Below are positions 39,165 through 43,410 of a stretch of 43,410 bases of DNA, piece by piece. Location: assembly GCA_011087645.1 (NCBI GenBank), contig JAALLF010000023.1:1-43410 (forward strand), given 5' to 3'. Source of the stretch: Alphaproteobacteria bacterium. Lineage in GTDB: Bacteria; Pseudomonadota; Alphaproteobacteria; UBA6615. The position numbers and the translations under genes were made by a program. Position 1 is the first letter of the stretch; every line of letters starts with the position of its first letter. The notes under the pieces are model-generated. The model was not told where the DNA came from and made no database searches. It saw only the letters and a list, made by a program, of their open reading frames with translations.

Positions 39165-40073
39165 ATGAACGAGCGAAAGAAAGTCTGGGAAGAGGTTACC
39201 TTTTATAGCGATGGCCTGACCATCGCCGCGCACCTGTATACGCCGACCGATTGGAGCCCCGGCGACCCGCCGCGCCCGGCGATTGTGTGCCTGCACGGCT
39301 ATACCGGCATGAAAGAGATTTACGGCATGGATGTGCCGCGCCGGCTCTGGGAGGAAGGCTATTTCGTCATCGCGCCGGACCATCGCGGGTTCGGCGAGAG
39401 CGAAGGGGGGCGCGGCCGCCATCGGCCGCTGGAACAGGCGCAAGACGTCTACGACGCCTTCACCTATTTGGAAACCGTCGACGGTGTCGATCGTCAGCGC
39501 CTCGGGCTATATGGCACCAGTTGGGGTGGCGCGTCGGCGATTTGGTGCGCCGCCTTCGATGAGCGTATCCAGGTCATCGTGAACTCGGTCGGGGTGTCTG
39601 ATGGCGAGCGCTGGCTGGCCCACGCCCGCCGTCCCCATGAGTGGCAGACGTTTCGCGAAACAGTCGCCGAGGCGGCGCGCACGCGCGTCAGCACCGGCGA
39701 GCCGACAACCATGCCTTTGGTCGATATTATGCTGACCGATCCCCATACGTTCGGGATCATCCAGCAGCAACATCAACAGCACGACCATTATGTCCCCGAC
39801 TATGATCTGGAAAGCGCTGAGGCGTGCATGCGGTTCAAGCCGGAGAAGGTGGCGCACCTAATCTCGCCGCGCCCGGTGTTGGTGGTCTACGCCGAAGACG
39901 ATTGCACGGTGCCGCCGGAAGAACAGCTCGGCTGCTACGCCCAGTTGGGCGAGCCCAAGAAGCTCGTCAAGCTGCCCGGCGCGCAGCACTATGAATCTTA
40001 CTATTTCTGCAACCCGGAGATGCACGAGCTCGGCATGTCGGAGGCGGTCGCCTGGTTCAAGAAGTATCTGTAG
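39165..40073 (+). CDS. Alpha/beta hydrolase
   Basis: 302 residues with the DUF/dienelactone-hydrolase-like alpha/beta fold. Visible: HGYTGMKEIYGMDVPRRLWEEGY (oxyanion HG), DHRGFGESEGG, nucleophile elbow GTSWGG with Ser119, the acid in VVYAEDDCTVPPEEQ, and the His in LPGAQHYESYY. The substrate is unknown; an ester or amide is expected. Divergent from the SDR, it could process the product of the neighbouring hydratase, but that is inference. ATG 39165 has GGAAGAG about 7 bases upstream and is preferred to the hydrophobic 20-residue extension from 39105. It overlaps the convergent NRDE gene by 17 bases. Confidence 0.85.
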   Translation: MNERKKVWEEVTFYSDGLTIAAHLYTPTDWSPGDPPRPAIVCLHGYTGMKEIYGMDVPRRLWEEGYFVIAPDHRGFGESEGGRGRHRPLEQAQDVYDAFTYLETVDGVDRQRLGLYGTSWGGASAIWCAAFDERIQVIVNSVGVSDGERWLAHARRPHEWQTFRETVAEAARTRVSTGEPTTMPLVDIMLTDPHTFGIIQQQHQQHDHYVPDYDLESAEACMRFKPEKVAHLISPRPVLVVYAEDDCTVPPEEQLGCYAQLGEPKKLVKLPGAQHYESYYFCNPEMHELGMSEAVAWFKKYL

Positions 40074-40818
40074 CGCCCACTCTCTCGAACGGCGCCTCGC
40101 CGGGCCGCCCAGCGGCGAAGCGCCAGACATAGTCCTGCTCGACGAGCTCCGGCGAAGGTAGCGCGATCAGCGAGCTCGAGACCGTGCCGTAGCCGCGGTC
40201 GGTGACGATGCACATGGCCTCGTTGGGGCCGTCGGCGGCGTCGTACAGCCGCGAGGCGAGCAGATCTTCCCAGGCAGACCAATCGCCGGAGTCCACATCG
40301 GGCGGTGGCGCGTCGCGGAAGCGGCGCAGGAACTGCGGTATCCGCGGGCTGTCGGCATCGTTGAGCTCGCCCGAGGTGATCATGTTAAGGCCGGCGGGGA
40401 CCGGCGCCACAACGACATTGTTCTCCCCCGTGCTGCGGACCCAGTAGGCGTTGCGATTGTCGGCGATGATCAGGTTGAAGGACCGATAGGCGCTGCCGTT
40501 GAGACCCGCTAGAGCTTCGGCCGCCGCCGCGGCGTCGGCGTGATCGAGCGCTTCCAATACCAGCTCGCCGCGCGAACGCTTATCGGTGGTCGGCCCCAGC
40601 GAGCCGATGCGGTTGAGGATCGCCGCGCCGACCCCGTGATCGTTGACGCCGAGCCAGGTGCCGCCGGCAAGCTCGTCGCGGCCGGCGACGACGTCAGGGC
40701 GATCGGGCCAATGCCGCGCCGGGGGCTGCCATGGCCGATCGAGCATTTCGTCACGGTTTGCGGCGAGCAGCAACGGCCAGGCATGGTCGGGACGGCGGAG
40801 AATAACGAGGGTGCACAT
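40057..40818 (-). CDS. NRDE family (TANGO2-like) protein
   Basis: 253 residues. It begins MCTLVILRRPDHAWPLLLAANRDE; Cys2 and the NRDE motif (21-24) define the family, an Ntn-hydrolase-like fold. TWLGVNDHGVGAAILNR and SRGELVLEAL follow. The eukaryotic relative TANGO2 affects Golgi organisation, heme transfer and lipid metabolism. The bacterial reaction is not known. Convergent with the alpha/beta hydrolase and divergent from the DUF1476 gene. Confidence 0.9.
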   Translation of the reverse strand: MCTLVILRRPDHAWPLLLAANRDEMLDRPWQPPARHWPDRPDVVAGRDELAGGTWLGVNDHGVGAAILNRIGSLGPTTDKRSRGELVLEALDHADAAAAAEALAGLNGSAYRSFNLIIADNRNAYWVRSTGENNVVVAPVPAGLNMITSGELNDADSPRIPQFLRRFRDAPPPDVDSGDWSAWEDLLASRLYDAADGPNEAMCIVTDRGYGTVSSSLIALPSPELVEQDYVWRFAAGRPGEAPFERVGATDTS

Positions 40819-40955
40819 TGTGGCCAGGATGGGTGGTTGGGACTGAAAATTGGTGAAAAAGTGCTACAATCCAGCGCTTAGGCGAACTATATCTTGTTTA
40901 ATCAAGGGGCCCAACTACACCGGTAAATGGCCCGTTATAAGGAGAGCGGTTGGCA

Positions 40956-41279
40956 ATGGCCGATTTCAACGAACGAGAAAAAGCATTTGAAGCGAAGTTT
41001 AAGCTCGACGAGGAGTTGCGCTTCAAGGCAACGGCGCGCCGCAACCGTCTGTTGGGCGTATGGGCGGCTGAGAAAATGGGCCTAAACGAGAGCGAAGCCG
41101 ACGCTTACGCGAAGGAAGTAATCAAGTCCGATTTCGAAGCGCCGGGCGACGATGACGTCCTCCAGAAGGTTCTGGGCGACTTGCAAGGCAAGTCGATTGA
41201 GACTTCCGCACGGGATCTGCGTAAGCATATGGACGAGCTGATGGAAGTCGCTGTCTCCCAAGTGCAGAACGAAGGCTAG
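40956..41279 (+). CDS. F1-ATPase inhibitor subunit zeta (DUF1476)
   Basis: 107 residues, helical throughout. It begins MADFNEREKAFEAKFKLDEELRFKATARRNRLLGVWAAEKMG, the diagnostic DUF1476 start, which in alphaproteobacteria inserts into F1-ATPase and blocks hydrolysis. ATG 40956 is the family start, with AAGGAG about 11 bases upstream; TTG 40950 is also in frame. In related genomes this gene often lies next to purC and purB. Here it faces away from purC, with an accessory block between. Confidence 0.93.
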   Translation: MADFNEREKAFEAKFKLDEELRFKATARRNRLLGVWAAEKMGLNESEADAYAKEVIKSDFEAPGDDDVLQKVLGDLQGKSIETSARDLRKHMDELMEVAVSQVQNEG

Positions 41280-41295
41280 ACTGTCCGTCTAATCG

Positions 41296-41518
41296 CCCTT
41301 CGAGACGCGATCTGCGATCGCTCCTCAGGGTGAGGATTTGTTATTCGGTTTAGTCAGCACGGCTTCCTCATACTGAGCTCGTCGAAGTATGAGCGGGCGC
41401 ACCCTCGCCCTTCGACAAGCTCAGGGTGAGGGTTTTATTTTATATATGACCATCACAAACACCTCATGCTGAGGAGACCGCGCGAGCGGTCGTCTCGAAG
41501 CATGTTGTCGAAGGGTGC
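41296..41518. repeat. Dense cluster of family-A repeats
   Basis: Four units in 220 bases. They are CCCTTCGAGACGCGATC...CTCAGGGTGAGG (41296-41336), CCTCATACTGAGCTCGTCGAAGTATGAG (41366-41393), CCCTTCGACAAGCTCAGGGTGAGGG (41408-41432), and CCTCATGCTGAGGAGACCGCGCGAGC...TCTCGAAGCATG (41462-41504, with a GC-rich inner hairpin). It fills the gap between convergent DUF1476 and DUF1491 genes. Confidence 0.85.
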
Positions 41519-41540
41519 GCTAAATTCGTCGAACCCTCGC

Positions 41541-41879
41541 CTAAAACAAGCCCTCTTCGAAGGGATGCCAGCCATCGCGATGTTCGATCTCGACGATCCA
41601 CACATCGGGGTCGCGGCTGGCGGTGCGCTCTAAGTAGGCGTCGGCGTCGGCCTCTTCGACCAGTGCGCCGTCGAGCGCGGTAAACCAGGTCAGTTTTCCG
41701 TCCAGGTCGCGGCCTTGGGTGAGGATGCGGCAGCCGGCGTCGCGCTGATTGAGTTTGAGAACGACCGTGCCGCTTTGCTTTTCGCCACGCCGCACCACCG
41801 TGGCCGGTATGCCCTCATTGCTGCAACGGCGCAGACCGGCGGTCAGCCAAACTTCCGTCGGCAAGCGGCCTTCGCTCAT
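41541..41879 (-). CDS. DUF1491 family protein
   Basis: 112 residues. MSEGRLPTEVWLTAGLRRCSNEGIPATVVRRGEKQSGTVVLKLNQ and VEEADADAYLERTASRDPDVWIVEIEHRDGWHPF are the DUF1491 pattern. The family is common in alphaproteobacteria; its function is unknown. It starts 10 bases after purB ends, on the same strand, so the two are probably co-transcribed. ATG 41879 is preferred to the open frame back to 41963, which lies within purB. Confidence 0.88.
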   Translation of the reverse strand: MSEGRLPTEVWLTAGLRRCSNEGIPATVVRRGEKQSGTVVLKLNQRDAGCRILTQGRDLDGKLTWFTALDGALVEEADADAYLERTASRDPDVWIVEIEHRDGWHPFEEGLF

Positions 41880-41889
41880 GCCAACCCAC

Positions 41890-43203
41890 TCATCCGGTGT
41901 TGAAGACGCGGGCGAATATGGTGTCCACATGCTTGGTGTGGTGGCCCATATCGAACAGGGCATCCAGGGCGTCGTCGTCCAATTTGCCGGTCACGTCACC
42001 ATCGTTTTTCAAGAACCGCTGAAAGGCGCCGGGACGGTCGGCCTCGGCCAGCCCCCACACCTGCATGGCATTGCGCTGAACCGCTTGATAGGCGTCTTCG
42101 CGCGCCATGCCTGCTTGGGTCAGCGCCAGCATCACTCGCTGGGAATGCACCAGCCCGCCCAACCGGTCCAAATTAGTTTGCATCGCCTCGGGATAGACCA
42201 CGAGCTTTTCGACCACGCCGGTCAGCCGGCCCAGCGCGAAATCGAGGGCGATGGTCGCGTCGGGTCCGTTCACCCGTTCGACCGACGAATGGGAAATATC
42301 GCGTTCGTGCCACAAGGCGATGTTTTCCATCGCCGGCACCGTGGCCGCGCGCACCAGCCGCGCGATGCCGGTGAGGTTTTCCGTTAAAATCGGATTGCGC
42401 TTATGGGGCATGGCGCTCGAGCCTTTTTGACCTGGCGCGAAATATTCTTCCGCCTCGCGCACTTCGGTGCGTTGCAGGTGGCGGATCTCGATCGACAGGT
42501 GCTCGATAGCGCCGGCGACGATACCCAAGGTGGCGAAGAACGCCGCATGGCGGTCGCGCGGAATGACCTGGGTCGAGACCGGCTCGACCGCCAGGCCGAG
42601 TTTCGCCGCGACATGGGCTTCGACCTCGGGGTCGATATTGGCGAAGGTCCCGACAGCGCCGGAAATCGCGCAGGTGGCGATTTCAGCGCGGGCGGCGACC
42701 ATGCGATCGCGGCAGCGCGCGAATTCAGCATAGTGGCTGGCGAGCTTTAAGCCGAAGGTCGTCGGTTCGGCATGGATGCCGTGGCTGCGGCCGATGCAGA
42801 CGGTGTCTTTATGTTCGCGCGCGCGCCGTTCAAGGGCAGCCAAAAGAGCATCGAGGTCGGCAAGCAATAGGTCAGCCGCCTGGGTCATCTGCACCGCCAA
42901 GCAGGTATCCAGCACGTCGGACGAAGTCATGCCCTGGTGGACGAACCGGGCCTCTGGACCGACATGCTCGGCAAGATTGGTCAGGAAGGCGATGACGTCA
43001 TGGTGGGTTTCCCGCTCGATTTGGTCGATCCGCGCGATATCCCATTTACCGCGCTGCCAAACGGCTTGTGCCGCCTCTTTGGGGATCGTGCCGCGCTCGG
43101 CCATGGCATCGCAGGCATGGGCCTCGATCTCGAACCAAATACGAAATTTGTTCTCGGGCTCCCAGATGGCTGTCATCTCGGGCCGGCTGTAACGGGGAAT
43201 CAT
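41890..43203 (-). CDS. purB: Adenylosuccinate lyase
   Basis: 437 residues. Cleaves SAICAR and adenylosuccinate in purine synthesis; a member of the fumarase/aspartase superfamily. Signatures: MIPRYSRPEMTAIWEPENKFRIWFEIE at the start, MTSSDVLDTCLAVQMTQAADLL (with His upstream in FVHQG), RSHGIHAEPTTFGLKLA (catalytic His), and the fingerprint GSSAMPHKRNPILTENL (mobile Ser loop). The length is standard. ATG 43203 is the family start; an open frame reaches back to 43368 but carries no conserved residues. The 207 bases beyond the start to the window end show no gene. Confidence 0.96.
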   Translation of the reverse strand: MIPRYSRPEMTAIWEPENKFRIWFEIEAHACDAMAERGTIPKEAAQAVWQRGKWDIARIDQIERETHHDVIAFLTNLAEHVGPEARFVHQGMTSSDVLDTCLAVQMTQAADLLLADLDALLAALERRAREHKDTVCIGRSHGIHAEPTTFGLKLASHYAEFARCRDRMVAARAEIATCAISGAVGTFANIDPEVEAHVAAKLGLAVEPVSTQVIPRDRHAAFFATLGIVAGAIEHLSIEIRHLQRTEVREAEEYFAPGQKGSSAMPHKRNPILTENLTGIARLVRAATVPAMENIALWHERDISHSSVERVNGPDATIALDFALGRLTGVVEKLVVYPEAMQTNLDRLGGLVHSQRVMLALTQAGMAREDAYQAVQRNAMQVWGLAEADRPGAFQRFLKNDGDVTGKLDDDALDALFDMGHHTKHVDTIFARVFNTG

Positions 43204-43410
43204 TGCTCTATCCAACGGCTGAATGTGGAGGGCGCACCATAGAGCAGTATGCCGCCGGTTTGAACCATTCCGGCGGTCCAAATTAGCGTTGTGAGCAAGC
43301 GATGAACAGGACAGCCGCCGGCCAAGGGTCGTGGGGCGTGGATAGTTAGAATACGAGGGTGATCTCAACTGGTCGACGCAACACTTTATCTTGGAAGCAA
43401 AGATGGAGTG

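Overview
The window looks like chromosomal DNA of a GC-rich alphaproteobacterium, most likely from a Rhodospirillales-like or related marine/soil lineage. This is inferred from gene families typical of that class: a DUF1476 F1-ATPase inhibitor (subunit zeta) and a DUF1491 protein beside purB, and a purC-purS-purQ-purL-bolA-grxD block. The intergenic spaces also carry the short inverted repeats (core CTTCGACAAGCTCAGGATGA) common in such genomes. No replicon-level marker (plasmid, phage, IS transposase or CRISPR) was seen.

Layout. 1-8.1 kb: a tRNA-Val, a DUF3108 envelope protein, glmU-glmS (UDP-GlcNAc synthesis) joined by 4-bp overlaps to an ABC-2 type exporter, then two membrane proteins on the other strand. 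8.2-22.4 kb: single-gene units of core metabolism (glutathione reductase, two cupins, class II DAHP synthase, an MFS transporter, NAD synthetase, cysS, citramalate synthase, a DUF3179 protein, a TrmJ-like RNA methyltransferase, a 2-hydroxyacid dehydrogenase), separated by two repeat families. 22.4-26.5 kb: an EamA transporter flanked on each side by AT-richer cargo. The cargo is a secreted beta-helix protein on one side and two small secreted proteins on the other, and each cargo is bordered by a second partial copy of the host sequence. 26.5-28.7 kb: rpsD, then two tandem peroxiredoxin-like genes on the opposite strand. Both are interrupted by an in-frame TGA at the position of the active-site Cys, and both have a hairpin with a GGUC loop at the same distance downstream, so both are best read as selenoproteins. 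28.8-35.2 kb: a VOC protein, a RarD-like transporter, and the grxD-bolA-purL-purQ-purS-purC block. 35.2-40.9 kb: an accessory stretch with an unknown secreted protein, a broken short-chain dehydrogenase (SDR) tail, a three-gene nitrile hydratase/thiocyanate hydrolase-like operon with a His/Asp-rich tail, an intact SDR, an alpha/beta hydrolase and an NRDE (TANGO2-like) protein. 40.9-43.4 kb: the DUF1476 gene, a repeat cluster, a DUF1491 gene and purB.

The strongest observations are: (1) the tandem selenoprotein pair with an identical SECIS-like hairpin; (2) three places where cargo genes sit between an intact copy and a partial copy of a host gene edge, suggesting a shared mode of insertion; (3) the split three-subunit hydratase with a metal-binding-looking N-terminal tail and no activator gene in view. 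All functional statements rest on motif recognition by eye. No database search was run.
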